From Chryseobacterium sp. SSA4.19 (lineage in GTDB: Bacteria > Bacteroidota > Bacteroidia > Flavobacteriales > Weeksellaceae): a stretch of DNA of 64,000 nt. The translations under genes were made by a program, and so were the position numbers. Positions 33,038-41,903 of this stretch are shown piece after piece (positions within the stretch are counted from its first letter, which is position 1; every line of letters starts with the position of its first letter). Below the pieces are notes generated by a model. It did no database searches and had not been told where the DNA came from. It worked only from the letters and a program-made list of their open reading frames with translations. The DNA is taken from NCBI RefSeq assembly GCF_022601875.1, contig NZ_JAKVIP010000006.1, forward strand, positions 116,211-180,210. The letters are read 5' to 3'.

Positions 33038-34132
33038 ATGAAAAGAAATATACATAAAAATTTGCTGGGCATGCTGAAATCCAAGGGTATTCTGGCTATC
33101 TCAAGCGGTTTGTTGCTGGTGTCCTGTGGTGCTCAAATGGGAGGCTACAGCGAGACGGACGGTGTTTATTACGACCCGAATAAAGATACGCTTCCGGAAG
33201 GAGTGATCATTAATGACAGAGGAAACAGAGTAGGAGAGGATTACAACTATTATCAGGATGATACGAATATTGTTCAGAATGCAGAAATGAATTCTAAAGA
33301 GGGCAGGTATGAAGACTGGAACAATTACAACTGGAATACCAATGCCACAGATTCTGACTGGGGTAACTTTGCAGGAAGCCAAACCAACTATTATGACAAT
33401 TCATGGGGATCTCCCTGGGGATGGTATGGCGGTTACAGCCCTTATTGGGGTTGGGGCGGCGGCTGGGGCCTAGGACTTTCCTGGGGCTGGGGTGGCTCAT
33501 GGGGCTGGGGTGGCGGCTGGAATATGGGCTGGGGATACTCACCTTATTGGGGCGGCTATAATCCTTACTGGGGTGGCTACTACGGATATGGATATCTTTA
33601 TGGCGGCTGGGGATACGGCGGATATTGGGGTGGTAATTACTATAACTCTATGTACAGAAGAAGTGCTTCAGGCGGAAGAGGCTTTAACTCCTATAATGGA
33701 AGCTTTGCCAATAAATATGGCGTGACTTCAGGAAACGGTTTCAGAAGAAGCAATTCTAATCCAGGTGGTTTCAGAAATGGAAATACGGCCAATGGAGGAT
33801 TCAGAAACGGCAATATGTCTACCGGAGGTTTCAGAGGATCCAACGGTGGCTTCAGACAAGGTACCACCAATGGCGGCTTTAGAAATCAGGGTGGATTCCG
33901 TAATCCTCAGACACAGACAAGGCCTAACTATAATCAGCAGTCTCAGCCAAGAAGAAGTGATAGCGGATTCAGAAATGACAGCGGTTTTAGAAATAACAGT
34001 GGTGGTTTCAATAATTCAAACAGCGGCGGCGGCTTCAGATCCGGCGGCGGTGGCTTTGGCGGCGGAAGCGGCGGCGGTGGCTTTAGATCCGGCGGCGGCG
34101 GTGGAGGCGGCGGCTTCAGAGGTGGCAGATAA
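33038..34132 (+). CDS. Low-complexity Gly/Trp/Tyr- and GFR-rich lipoprotein
   Basis: A 364-residue lipoprotein (signal peptide ending LLLVSCG) that I cannot place in a functional family. After a ~90-residue acidic, Asn/Tyr-rich stretch comes a block dominated by G, W and Y (about residues 125-205, many WGWGG, YWGG and GYGY units). Then a ~150-residue tail of repeated GGFRNGN / SGFRN units ends in GGGFRSGGGG and GFRGGR. The tail is strongly basic and resembles RGG-box sequences. It is the first gene of a pair with a FadL-type porin 27 bases downstream. Surface adhesion or self-assembly is plausible but inferred. Confidence 0.75.
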   Translation: MKRNIHKNLLGMLKSKGILAISSGLLLVSCGAQMGGYSETDGVYYDPNKDTLPEGVIINDRGNRVGEDYNYYQDDTNIVQNAEMNSKEGRYEDWNNYNWNTNATDSDWGNFAGSQTNYYDNSWGSPWGWYGGYSPYWGWGGGWGLGLSWGWGGSWGWGGGWNMGWGYSPYWGGYNPYWGGYYGYGYLYGGWGYGGYWGGNYYNSMYRRSASGGRGFNSYNGSFANKYGVTSGNGFRRSNSNPGGFRNGNTANGGFRNGNMSTGGFRGSNGGFRQGTTNGGFRNQGGFRNPQTQTRPNYNQQSQPRRSDSGFRNDSGFRNNSGGFNNSNSGGGFRSGGGGFGGGSGGGGFRSGGGGGGGGFRGGR

Positions 34133-34159
34133 TAAAATTAATAACTATTTAAAAAAATA

Positions 34160-35566
34160 ATGTTAAAAAAATCTTTAGCAATAATGAGTATTTCTGCGGC
34201 ATTTTTTGCGCAGGCTCAGGATGTTTCTGTGATAAGAAATACGGTAGAGGTCTACTCTAATCCCCAGAATATAGGTTCTTCAAAATTTAATGCGATGGCA
34301 GGTTCCAACGGAGCTTTGGGAGGTGACGCAAATTCTTTACTGACCAACCCTGCAGGATTGGGCGTTGCGATTTCAGGAGAAATCTCCGGAACGTTATCTC
34401 TTATGGGGAATAAAAATACATCTTCCTATGCCGGATCTTCTTTTTCATATAATACGAATAAGGGAGATATTGGAAACTTAGGAGCTGTAATGACCTTTCA
34501 GTTAATGACAGAAAGCGCCTGGAAGTTTATTAATATTGGGGTAAATTATTCCAACCAGTCTCTTGAGAATTATATTGAAACACCGGGAAATAGTAATCTG
34601 ATTTATGATTTTGACGCAACAAACAGTTCCTCTTTCGGAAGACATGCGTATGACCGATACGGATATTTATCAAAAACAAGTTTCGGGGTAGGAGCAAATT
34701 ATAATAACAACTTATACATTGGTGCCGGACTGAATTTCCTAAATTCATCCATGGACCAGTCGGATACTGCCATTTTTAATGATTTATCTTCGGGAAATTC
34801 AGAATACTTCAGCAAGCAGAATACCCCATTTTATGAAAAAGGGAATGGTTTTTCTGCTTCTTTAGGGGTAATCGGAAAATTAAATCCTAACTTCAGAATC
34901 GGAGCGGCATTGGAAACCCCAACTTTCTGGAATATTGACCGAAGCTATAATTTTTATAATGATCCGGTCTATGGAGACGATTACGCTGTTGAAAACAGAA
35001 AACTGACCTCACCTTTAAAAGCAACAGTAAGTGCAGCATTTATTGCCAGCAAGAGTTTCTCTTTAAACGTGGATTATACCCTTGGTTTAACAAAACCAAA
35101 ATATAAAGTATATGGCCCGGCAGAGACTGACCTGAATGACTTTTTTAAAGAAGATGCCAAGAATCTTTCAGAATTGAAATTGGGTGCGGAATACAGATTG
35201 AAGCAATTCAGGGTAAGAGGAGGATATTCTTATTCTTCCAGTCCTTTCAATGCACTGTCTGTAAATTCTTATGATAATAACGGAAGTCTATCAGACAATC
35301 CGAGATCTTACAGCAACCTCATCCTTAATGACAGAAATTTACTTTCATTCGGTATCGGATATGATTTCAGATCATTCTACATTGATGCTGCTTATCAGAA
35401 TATGTCATCAAAGTATAGCAACCCATTTTTAAGAGGTTTGGTGAATAATAATTTTGAAGATGGATATTATTCTTCTAACCGTTTGATTGCAAGTGAAGGT
35501 TATGCCGTATCAGATGTGAAAAGTATCAGGAATAATTTCTTTCTTACCTTTGGCTGGAAATTTTAA
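34160..35566 (+). CDS. OmpP1/FadL-type outer-membrane protein
   Basis: A 468-residue beta-barrel precursor with signal peptide (ISAAFFAQAQ). The N-terminal plug-like part AMAGSNGALGGDANSLLTNPAGLG is the Bacteroidota OMPP1/FadL signature. Amphipathic strands follow through to a terminal aromatic strand (NNFFLTFGWKF) for BAM recognition. FadL barrels take up hydrophobic compounds; the Bacteroidota homologues include PorV of the T9SS, but this protein is longer than PorV usually is, so I leave the role open. It is co-transcribed with the lipoprotein and ends at a strong terminator. Confidence 0.87.
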   Translation: MLKKSLAIMSISAAFFAQAQDVSVIRNTVEVYSNPQNIGSSKFNAMAGSNGALGGDANSLLTNPAGLGVAISGEISGTLSLMGNKNTSSYAGSSFSYNTNKGDIGNLGAVMTFQLMTESAWKFINIGVNYSNQSLENYIETPGNSNLIYDFDATNSSSFGRHAYDRYGYLSKTSFGVGANYNNNLYIGAGLNFLNSSMDQSDTAIFNDLSSGNSEYFSKQNTPFYEKGNGFSASLGVIGKLNPNFRIGAALETPTFWNIDRSYNFYNDPVYGDDYAVENRKLTSPLKATVSAAFIASKSFSLNVDYTLGLTKPKYKVYGPAETDLNDFFKEDAKNLSELKLGAEYRLKQFRVRGGYSYSSSPFNALSVNSYDNNGSLSDNPRSYSNLILNDRNLLSFGIGYDFRSFYIDAAYQNMSSKYSNPFLRGLVNNNFEDGYYSSNRLIASEGYAVSDVKSIRNNFFLTFGWKF

Positions 35567-35590
35567 ATACAGAATACTGACAATAATTAT

Positions 35591-35627
35591 AAAGAAGCTT
35601 CGGAAAAATCCGAAGCTTCTTTATTTT
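35591..35627. terminator. Bidirectional terminator between the FadL-type and ZIP genes
   Basis: A perfect 14-bp stem AAAGAAGCTTCGGA / TCCGAAGCTTCTTT with a 4-base A loop, followed by ATTTTAT. Confidence 0.88.
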
Positions 35628-35643
35628 ATACATCAATATACCA

Positions 35644-36375
35644 TTAATGATGATGGCCAACTGCAGAGTGATCATGAAACAGATGCATCACCAAAGCCAA
35701 TGAAACACCTACAATGACCAGTCCTATTTTTGTCCAGTCGATATTATGGTTTTTATTGCTTTCGAAAATGATGACAGAAGAAATATGCAGGAAAATCCCA
35801 CCAACGACAGCCAAGAAGTAAGGCTGTAAATCAGGATTGAAATAGTTGCCCAGAAGCATTCCCATGGGTGATGCCAGCGCAAATAATATAACGATTAATA
35901 AGGAAGGATAAGATGGAGTGGATCTGGATTCATTCTTTCTGTTGAATAGAAAAGCGCCTAAAATAAATGAAATCGGAAGGTTATGAAAAACAATCCCTAA
36001 AAGATAAGGTGAGAATTCATGCTCTTCATTTGCCAAGGGAATTCCCTCAATAAAAGCGTGTACGAAAAGTCCTGCCATTAAAGCGACCGGAAGAATATTA
36101 TGTTCGCTGTGATGATGAACATGTCCGTGTTCAAAACCTTTTGTTAAAGCTTCCAGAATCATTTGCAACAATACGCCTGCAATAACAAAAATGCCAAGGC
36201 TGCTACCGGTTTCGGCAGTATATACCTGCGGAAATACTTCATTCAAGCAGATGGTAATTAAGAATCCGGCACTGAGAATCAACAGGTTTTTGGCGAGTTT
36301 TTCTTTTTTACCGAAATGTTTGCCAAGAAATACCCCTGTAATAACACTTAAAATTAGTAGGAGGACAGTGATCAT
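35644..36375 (-). CDS. ZIP family metal transporter
   Basis: A 243-residue inner-membrane transporter of Zn2+ or related divalent metals. The helix 4 motif HAFIEGIPLA and helix 5 motif HNLPISFILG carry the histidine and glutamate ligands. A His-rich loop (EHGHVHHHSEH, about residues 82-92) precedes helix 4 and the protein ends DHSAVGHHH, so it has two exposed histidine clusters. Its ATG overlaps the TGA of the upstream methyltransferase (ATGA), indicating translational coupling. Direction of transport (normally into the cytosol) is by family analogy. Confidence 0.92.
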   Translation of the reverse strand: MITVLLLILSVITGVFLGKHFGKKEKLAKNLLILSAGFLITICLNEVFPQVYTAETGSSLGIFVIAGVLLQMILEALTKGFEHGHVHHHSEHNILPVALMAGLFVHAFIEGIPLANEEHEFSPYLLGIVFHNLPISFILGAFLFNRKNESRSTPSYPSLLIVILFALASPMGMLLGNYFNPDLQPYFLAVVGGIFLHISSVIIFESNKNHNIDWTKIGLVIVGVSLALVMHLFHDHSAVGHHH

Positions 36376-37097
36376 TTTTTCTTAAATAAATTAATGCAAC
36401 GGAGGGAAGTTTCTTTTTTAAACTCATTAAGCTGATAATCGCCCCAGATTTTTATTCTTTCAAAACCGCAGTCTGAAGCATATGAATTAATAGTTTCCAG
36501 AGTATGGAGCTTTACCTTCTCAAAAAAATGGTGTGATTTTCCGTCTGCTTCAAACCGGATATCTTTTACGATATGCCTGCCTTCGATTTTCTTACTGATT
36601 TTAAATTCAATATTTTCTTTTTTAATAACAGATTCCGGAACGATATTCTTTCTTACATATTCTTCATTGAGATAGTCCAGGACAAAAAAACCTCCCGGCT
36701 TTAGAACATGATGTACGGATTGAAAAACTTTCTTGTCATCATCCTCATGATCAAAATACCCGAAGCTTGTAAAAAGATTAAAAACCGCATCTACAGGATC
36801 CGATTGAATAGGATTCCGCATATCATGCACGTCAAATTTTAGGGTTTTGTTTTCAAACTGTTTGTCAAATTCTATGCTTTGTCTGGAAAGATCAAGTCCC
36901 AGGACGTCATATCCCAGCTGGTTAAGAAAAACGGAATGTCTTCCTTTTCCACATGCCAGGTCTATAATTCTTGAATTTTGAGGAAGCTGCAGGTCTGCAG
37001 TGAGTTTTGTGATGAAGCTTTCTGCCTCTGTGTAGTCTCTGTTATTATACAGCTGATGATAATAAGGGGTATCAAACCAAGATTCAAACCATTCCAT
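36372..37097 (-). CDS. Class I SAM-dependent methyltransferase
   Basis: About 241 residues from ATG 37097 (MEWFESWFDTPYYHQLY). The longer reading to 37163 is rejected because the -7 box (37102-37109) lies inside it. The SAM-binding motif I is IIDLACGKGRHSVFLNQLG, followed by the acidic strand end DVLGLDLS; motif II region DAVFNLFTSFGYFDHEDDD and LKPGGFFVLDYLN complete the Rossmann fold. Methyltransferase-11/25-like, substrate unknown. Coupled by ATGA overlap to the ZIP transporter. Confidence 0.85.
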   Translation of the reverse strand: MEWFESWFDTPYYHQLYNNRDYTEAESFITKLTADLQLPQNSRIIDLACGKGRHSVFLNQLGYDVLGLDLSRQSIEFDKQFENKTLKFDVHDMRNPIQSDPVDAVFNLFTSFGYFDHEDDDKKVFQSVHHVLKPGGFFVLDYLNEEYVRKNIVPESVIKKENIEFKISKKIEGRHIVKDIRFEADGKSHHFFEKVKLHTLETINSYASDCGFERIKIWGDYQLNEFKKETSLRCINLFKKK

Positions 37098-37101
37098 AAT
37101 G

Positions 37102-37109
37102 CAAAAATA
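37102..37109 (-). promoter_or_regulatory. -7 box of the methyltransferase-ZIP operon
   Basis: CAAAAATA reads TATTTTTG on the minus strand (exact TAnnTTTG), ending 5 bases before the ATG at 37097; the transcript would be nearly leaderless. Confidence 0.5.
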
Positions 37110-37233
37110 ACTAAATTTGTGCGGTAAAAGGAAAAAGTATTTAACATTGAAAGATTGAAACATTCAATTAAATCCAAAAAAGAATACCTAATCTTTTAAC
37201 TTTTAAATATTTATATCTTTTTAATGATTATTT

Positions 37234-38400
37234 ATGGATACAGAAAACTTAAAGATTCAGATAAAAACATTCTTCGGTCTTGAACAGATTCTTGCGGAAG
37301 AAATCAAAAAATTAGGCGGCCGGAACGTTGAAATTAAAAACCGTGCAGTAAATTGTGAAGGCGATCTCGGCTTTCTGTATAAAATCAACTACTCTGCAAG
37401 AACCGCTTTGAAAATTTTAATTCCGGTTTTGGAATTCAAAGCGTTCAATCAGCATCAGTTTTATGATAAGCTCTTTAAAGTGGAATGGGAGCAGTTTATG
37501 GATGTTGATCAGTCTTTTGCGATTGATTCAACGGTAAATTCCGAAACCTTTAAGCATTCTCAGTTTGTTACGTTGAAAATGAAAGACGCTATTGTAGATT
37601 ATTTTCAGGAAAAATTTAAAAAGCGTCCCAATGTAGAGCCTAAAAGTCCGGATATTAAATTCCACCTCCATATTGACCGTGAGCTGGTAACAATTTCCCT
37701 GGATTCTTCAGGTGATGCCCTGTTTAAAAGAGGATATAGAAAAGAACAGGGGGAAGCGCCAATCAATGAAGTTCTGGCAAGCGGAATGCTTCAGCTGGCA
37801 GGATGGGACGGAAAAGGGAATTTCCTTGATCCGATGTGCGGTTCCGGAACTTTACTGATTGAAGCGGCAATGATTGCCCTGGATCTTCCGGCACAGATTT
37901 TCAGAAAACGGTTTGCTTTCCAGAACTGGAGCAATTACGATGCTGATTTATTTATGAAAATCAAGGAATTCAGAATCGGCCGTGTAAAAGAATTTACAGG
38001 AAAAATCGTTGGCTATGATATTGATGCCCGAATGCTTAACGCTGCCAGAACCAATATTGAAGCAGCTGAAATGGAAGATATCATTGAAGTAAGAAAGCAG
38101 AATTTCTTTGATTCTAAAAAAGATCTTTTCCCATTATTAATGGTATTCAATCCTCCTTATGACGAAAGAATTTCTATTAACGATGATGACTTTTACAAGA
38201 AAATAGGAGATACATTTAAGACCTATTATCCGAATACTTTGGCCTGGCTGATTTCTTCTGATCTGGAAGCTGTGAAGAAGATCGGTCTCCGTCCGTCAAG
38301 AAAAATCAAACTTTTCAACGGAAAGCTTGAAACAAGGTTTTTACAGTATGAGATGTATGAGGGAACAAAGAAAGTGCATAAATTAGAAGAAAATAAATAA
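37234..38400 (+). CDS. THUMP-domain class I rRNA/tRNA methyltransferase (RlmL-like)
   Basis: A 388-residue RNA N2-guanine methyltransferase of the RlmL/TrmN group. An N-terminal THUMP domain (about 45-155; KIQIKTFFGLEQILAEEIKK opens the ferredoxin-like part) binds RNA. The catalytic Rossmann domain has DPMCGSGTLLIEAAMIA (about 200), GYDIDARML and the catalytic NPPYDERI (about 306). The likely target is 23S rRNA G2445 by analogy with the RlmL N-terminal half, but this is not certain. A small membrane protein gene follows 5 bases later. Confidence 0.92.
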   Translation: MDTENLKIQIKTFFGLEQILAEEIKKLGGRNVEIKNRAVNCEGDLGFLYKINYSARTALKILIPVLEFKAFNQHQFYDKLFKVEWEQFMDVDQSFAIDSTVNSETFKHSQFVTLKMKDAIVDYFQEKFKKRPNVEPKSPDIKFHLHIDRELVTISLDSSGDALFKRGYRKEQGEAPINEVLASGMLQLAGWDGKGNFLDPMCGSGTLLIEAAMIALDLPAQIFRKRFAFQNWSNYDADLFMKIKEFRIGRVKEFTGKIVGYDIDARMLNAARTNIEAAEMEDIIEVRKQNFFDSKKDLFPLLMVFNPPYDERISINDDDFYKKIGDTFKTYYPNTLAWLISSDLEAVKKIGLRPSRKIKLFNGKLETRFLQYEMYEGTKKVHKLEENK

Positions 38401-38405
38401 TAAAT

Positions 38406-38801
38406 ATGCCTTTTGATTTTCTTGATGGTTTAGGTTTTCTTGCAGATTTGCTGACTTTAGATTTTTCTGACAATTCATCAAAAAAAATTGAAAAGAAAAA
38501 GGAAGAATCAAGAAAATCAAAATATACAACAGAACTATGGAGTGGAGGCTTTCTTTTGATCGCTTCCATTCTGTATTTTACGGTTTTTAAGAATCCCTTG
38601 CCTGGAGATTATCTGCAAACTCTATTCATTTGCAGTTTCGCTGGTCTTATTATTTCATTTGCTGTATTCTTCTCGTTGTTTCATCTCAGACTTTTTTATT
38701 TTAAAAGCTTATCAAAATTGCTTTTGTTCAGCTGTTCTTTTGTTTTATTATCAATTTCAGGCGTATTTTATATTTATTTCAACTCAGGAATATTTGTATA
38801 A
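38406..38801 (+). CDS. Small membrane protein of unknown function
   Basis: 131 residues starting MPFDFLDGLGFLADLLTLDF, then a lysine/glutamate-rich stretch (SSKKIEKKKEESRKSK) and three hydrophobic helices (about 45-62, 74-92, 105-125). No family is recognised. It starts 5 bases after the methyltransferase stop, so it is almost certainly co-transcribed with it. The basic segment before the first helix suggests a cytosolic N-terminus. Confidence 0.6.
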   Translation: MPFDFLDGLGFLADLLTLDFSDNSSKKIEKKKEESRKSKYTTELWSGGFLLIASILYFTVFKNPLPGDYLQTLFICSFAGLIISFAVFFSLFHLRLFYFKSLSKLLLFSCSFVLLSISGVFYIYFNSGIFV

Positions 38802-38892
38802 AAAGCATAAAACTGAAGATATTTCTTCTGTGTTTTATCTTGCTATTGCAGTTAATTATTTGAAATCTTTTGCGCATTCCTTCATGAATAAG

Positions 38893-38900
38893 TAATTTTG
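38893..38900 (+). promoter_or_regulatory. -7 box of the glycosyltransferase gene
   Basis: TAATTTTG fits TAnnTTTG, 13 bases before the TTG start at 38914; an in-frame TGA at 38899 means no start further upstream is possible. Confidence 0.5.
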
Positions 38901-38913
38901 AAAAATTTTCAAT

Positions 38914-39918
38914 TTGAAGCCTACCATTTCCATCATTGTTGCCATCTTTAACCGCAAAGACGAACTTTTCGAACTCCTGAATTCGCTTACCGCACAGACG
39001 GATAAAGCATTTGAAATTATTATAGTAGATGACGGTTCTCTGATCGATTTAAAACCAACCATTCATAATTTCCAGGAAATTTTAGATATTAAATATTTCA
39101 GGAAAGACAATTCAGGGCCAGGACTGACACGGAATTACGGATCAAGAAGGGCCCAAAATGAATGGCTGGTTTTTGTAGACAGTGATGTGATTGTAGAGAA
39201 GGATTATATTGAAAATATTAAAAAAGATATTCTTACCATTCCCTGTGATGCGTTTGGCGGAGCAGATAAGGCACATAAAGGATTTAATCTGATGCAGAAG
39301 GCAATTTCTTATTCTATGACTTCCGTGTTTACCACCGGAGGAATCCGGGGAAATAAAAAGGCCGTCTCAAAATTTCAGCCGAGAAGCTTCAATATGGGGG
39401 TAAGGAAAGAAGTTTTTAATACGGTGGGCGGTTTTTCGGAAATGAGAATAGGAGAGGATCCGGATCTGTCCATGACACTTTGGGAAAATGGCTATACTAC
39501 AGCTTTTTTTGACGATATTGCCGTTTACCATAAACGCAGGGTAGATTTCGGAAAATTTTCAAAACAGATTTACCAGTTCGGCTGTGCAAGACCTATACTT
39601 AACCAGAGACATCCGAATTATGTTAAAATTTCATTCGCTTTTCCGACTCTGTTTTTGCTGGGTTATCTTATCGGATTCCTGGAATATTTTATTTTAGGAA
39701 GAGGAGTCATCCTTGCTTTTTACGGGTTGTATACTTTTATGGTTCTGTTCCACGCTTTAGTGGTTACCAAAAATATCAGTATTGCCGGTATGGCTGTCAT
39801 TTCTACGTATATCCAGATGTTTTCTTACGGATATGGCTTTTTAAAATCCTGGATCTTATTAAATGTGTTCAGGATGAAACCTGAAGAAGCCTTCCCTGCT
39901 CATTTTCATAAGAACTGA
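38914..39918 (+). CDS. Family 2 glycosyltransferase
   Basis: A 334-residue membrane-associated glycosyltransferase. The GT-A fold shows ISIIVAIFNRKDELFELLNSL at the N-terminus, IIIVDDGS (nucleotide-sugar binding), the DxD-like VFVDSDV (about residue 90), and GEDPDLSMTLWENGY as the acceptor/catalytic segment. Two or three hydrophobic segments near the C-terminus (about 245-300) anchor it. The start is TTG 38914, the only candidate after the in-frame TGA at 38899. Sugar and acceptor unknown; probably surface polysaccharide or glycolipid synthesis. Confidence 0.9.
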   Translation: MKPTISIIVAIFNRKDELFELLNSLTAQTDKAFEIIIVDDGSLIDLKPTIHNFQEILDIKYFRKDNSGPGLTRNYGSRRAQNEWLVFVDSDVIVEKDYIENIKKDILTIPCDAFGGADKAHKGFNLMQKAISYSMTSVFTTGGIRGNKKAVSKFQPRSFNMGVRKEVFNTVGGFSEMRIGEDPDLSMTLWENGYTTAFFDDIAVYHKRRVDFGKFSKQIYQFGCARPILNQRHPNYVKISFAFPTLFLLGYLIGFLEYFILGRGVILAFYGLYTFMVLFHALVVTKNISIAGMAVISTYIQMFSYGYGFLKSWILLNVFRMKPEEAFPAHFHKN

Positions 39919-40023
39919 TTAAGGTAGGTAGTCATTAACTAATAGATAAAAACAAATAAATTAGTTGATTCTTTTATACTTCTTAAATAAAAGAAGATGG
40001 AAATTAAACTTAGTAATTAGCAT

Positions 40024-40056
40024 TAAAAAATAAAGCTGTTGGGTTACAACAGCTTT
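40024..40056 (-). terminator. Terminator of the PLP-enzyme gene
   Basis: 10-bp perfect stem AAAGCTGTTG / CAACAGCTTT (40032-40041 with 40047-40056), running on the minus strand into TATTTTTT. Confidence 0.85.
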
Positions 40057-40064
40057 CTGAATAA

Positions 40065-41288
40065 TCATATAGAGATGGTCTCATGGTTGAGAATACCTGT
40101 TTTGAACATGCATTCTTTCATCTTTTCGTAAGTTCGTTTGATATCGTAGTCAAGACCGATGGAAAATCGGATCAGTCCGTCGGAGATTCCCATGGCCTCG
40201 CGTTCTTCTTCTGGGATTTCAGAGGAGGTCGAGCTTCCTGAGCAAGAGAATAGGGTTTTATAAAATCCTAAGCTCACTGCAAGATAGCCAAGGTTTTCCT
40301 GCTGCATCATTTCCATCAGCTCATTGGCTTTTTCAGTAGTTCCTGCATCTAACGTTAGCAATCCGCCAAATCCGTACTCTTCATGCATCATACTTTTCAT
40401 CAGCTCGTGGTTTTTGTGGGATTTTAATCCGGGATAAGAAACTTTTAAACCGTCACGTTCAAACCTTTCCGCCAGATACATGGCATTATGGCTGTGCTGT
40501 TTCATTCTTATATGAAGTGTCCTCAGATTTTTCAGAATGCTTGAAGACCTCAGGCTGTCCATGGTAGGGCCCAAAAGCATGCATGCGCCCGTATTAACAT
40601 TCTTGGTATCATTAATAAATTCCTGGGTTCCGCAGTATACACCGCCTACCGTATCGCTGCTTCCGTTAATAAATTTGGTTAAAGAATGGATCACAATATC
40701 TGCTCCGAATAGCGTCGGTGAAATGGTCAAGGGTGAGAATGTATTGTCAACAATCAGTTTGATACCATATTTCTTACAGATTTCCGACAATCTTCTCAGG
40801 TCGGCAACTTCCAGAAGCGGATTGCTGACACTTTCACAGTAAATCACTTTGGTGTTAGACTGTATAGCTCTTTCTACAGCATCAAAATTGTTAATATCTA
40901 GAAAAGTGGTGTTGATATGAAAAGACGGAAGGAAATTTTTCATGAACGCATACGTTCCGCCGTAAATGGTTCTGCTGGAAACTATATGGTCTCCACTTTT
41001 ACAGACCTGCATCAGAACAGAAGTAATGGCACCCATTCCAGAAGCGGTGACATTGGCAGCTTCCGTATTTTCCATTTTGGCAAGTGCCTCGGAAAGATAC
41101 AGATTCATGGGTGAAGAATGCCTCGAATATAAATAACATCCTTCTGCATTTCCTTCAAAAGTATCGAACATTGTCTTTGCTGAAAGAAAAGTATAGGTTG
41201 AACTGTCTGAAATAGATGGATTTACTCCACCAAATTCACCGAAATATTGCAAATCCTGAATTTCATTGGCTGCATTAAATTCATTCAT
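40065..41288 (-). CDS. Cys/Met-metabolism PLP-dependent enzyme
   Basis: A 407-residue cytosolic enzyme of the gamma family (cystathionine gamma-synthase, beta/gamma-lyase, methionine gamma-lyase). The PLP lysine is K205 in HSLTKFINGSSD and D181 in IVDNTFSP holds the pyridine nitrogen. ASGMGAITS binds the phosphate, and YSRHSSPMN at about 54-62 replaces the more usual YSRxxNPT. Its ATG faces a divergent Lrp/AsnC regulator gene, a common layout for an amino-acid catabolic gene and its sensor. Methionine gamma-lyase or O-acetylhomoserine-type chemistry is possible; sequence alone does not decide. Confidence 0.88.
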   Translation of the reverse strand: MNEFNAANEIQDLQYFGEFGGVNPSISDSSTYTFLSAKTMFDTFEGNAEGCYLYSRHSSPMNLYLSEALAKMENTEAANVTASGMGAITSVLMQVCKSGDHIVSSRTIYGGTYAFMKNFLPSFHINTTFLDINNFDAVERAIQSNTKVIYCESVSNPLLEVADLRRLSEICKKYGIKLIVDNTFSPLTISPTLFGADIVIHSLTKFINGSSDTVGGVYCGTQEFINDTKNVNTGACMLLGPTMDSLRSSSILKNLRTLHIRMKQHSHNAMYLAERFERDGLKVSYPGLKSHKNHELMKSMMHEEYGFGGLLTLDAGTTEKANELMEMMQQENLGYLAVSLGFYKTLFSCSGSSTSSEIPEEEREAMGISDGLIRFSIGLDYDIKRTYEKMKECMFKTGILNHETISI

Positions 41289-41403
41289 ATGTAATAGATT
41301 TTTACGAGGTAAATTTGAAATAATTCCTTATTTTTTACAATGTGAATTTTGATATTTAGAATATAAATCTATTATATGATAATAATTTAGTAAAAAAGTT
41401 TTT

Positions 41404-41411
41404 TATATTTG
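41404..41411 (+). promoter_or_regulatory. -7 box of the Lrp-type regulator gene
   Basis: TATATTTG (exact TAnnTTTG), 31 bases before the ATG. In the same divergent region ATTTA-GAATA-TAAAT (41354-41368) is a small AT-rich dyad that could be a regulator site. Confidence 0.45.
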
Positions 41412-41442
41412 GGATTCATCATCTTTTAACAAAAATTTATCT

Positions 41443-41901
41443 ATGAACTTTGATGAAATTGATAGAAAACTTCTTCTTTTTTTGCAGGAAGATTCAAAAC
41501 AGACGACTAAAGAGTTGTCTTACAAACTCGGATTATCAATAACAGCTGTTTATGAACGTATCAGGAAAATGGAAAATACGGGAGTAATTTCAAAATATGT
41601 AGCACTTCTTGACCGTCATAAAATTAACAAAGATTTTATTGTTCTGTGCCATGTAAAATTAACACAGCATAAGAAACAGCATGTTCTCCAGTTTGAAAAA
41701 GAAATAATGACTCTCGATGAAGTTACCGAATGCTTCCATGTTAGCGGGGATTATGATTATATCTTAAAGATCGGCGTCAGAGATATGCAGGATTACCGGA
41801 ACTTTATGCTTACAAAACTTACGACTTTACAGCATATTGCGAGTACCCACAGTTCTTTTATGATCTCAGAGGTGAAAAATACAACGGCAATTGTATTATG
41901 A
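41443..41901 (+). CDS. Lrp/AsnC family transcriptional regulator
   Basis: 152 residues. The N-terminal winged HTH (TTKELSYKLGLSITAVYERIRKMENTGVI) and the C-terminal RAM ligand domain (FIVLCHVKLTQHKK, VTECFHVSGDYDYILKIGVRDM) are complete. Lrp-type proteins assemble as dimers to octamers and respond to amino acids. Its divergent position to the PLP-dependent Cys/Met enzyme predicts that it controls that gene, perhaps in response to methionine or another amino acid. It ends 2 bases before the convergent bestrophin stop; no terminator lies between them. Confidence 0.93.
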   Translation: MNFDEIDRKLLLFLQEDSKQTTKELSYKLGLSITAVYERIRKMENTGVISKYVALLDRHKINKDFIVLCHVKLTQHKKQHVLQFEKEIMTLDEVTECFHVSGDYDYILKIGVRDMQDYRNFMLTKLTTLQHIASTHSSFMISEVKNTTAIVL

Positions 41902-41903
41902 GA

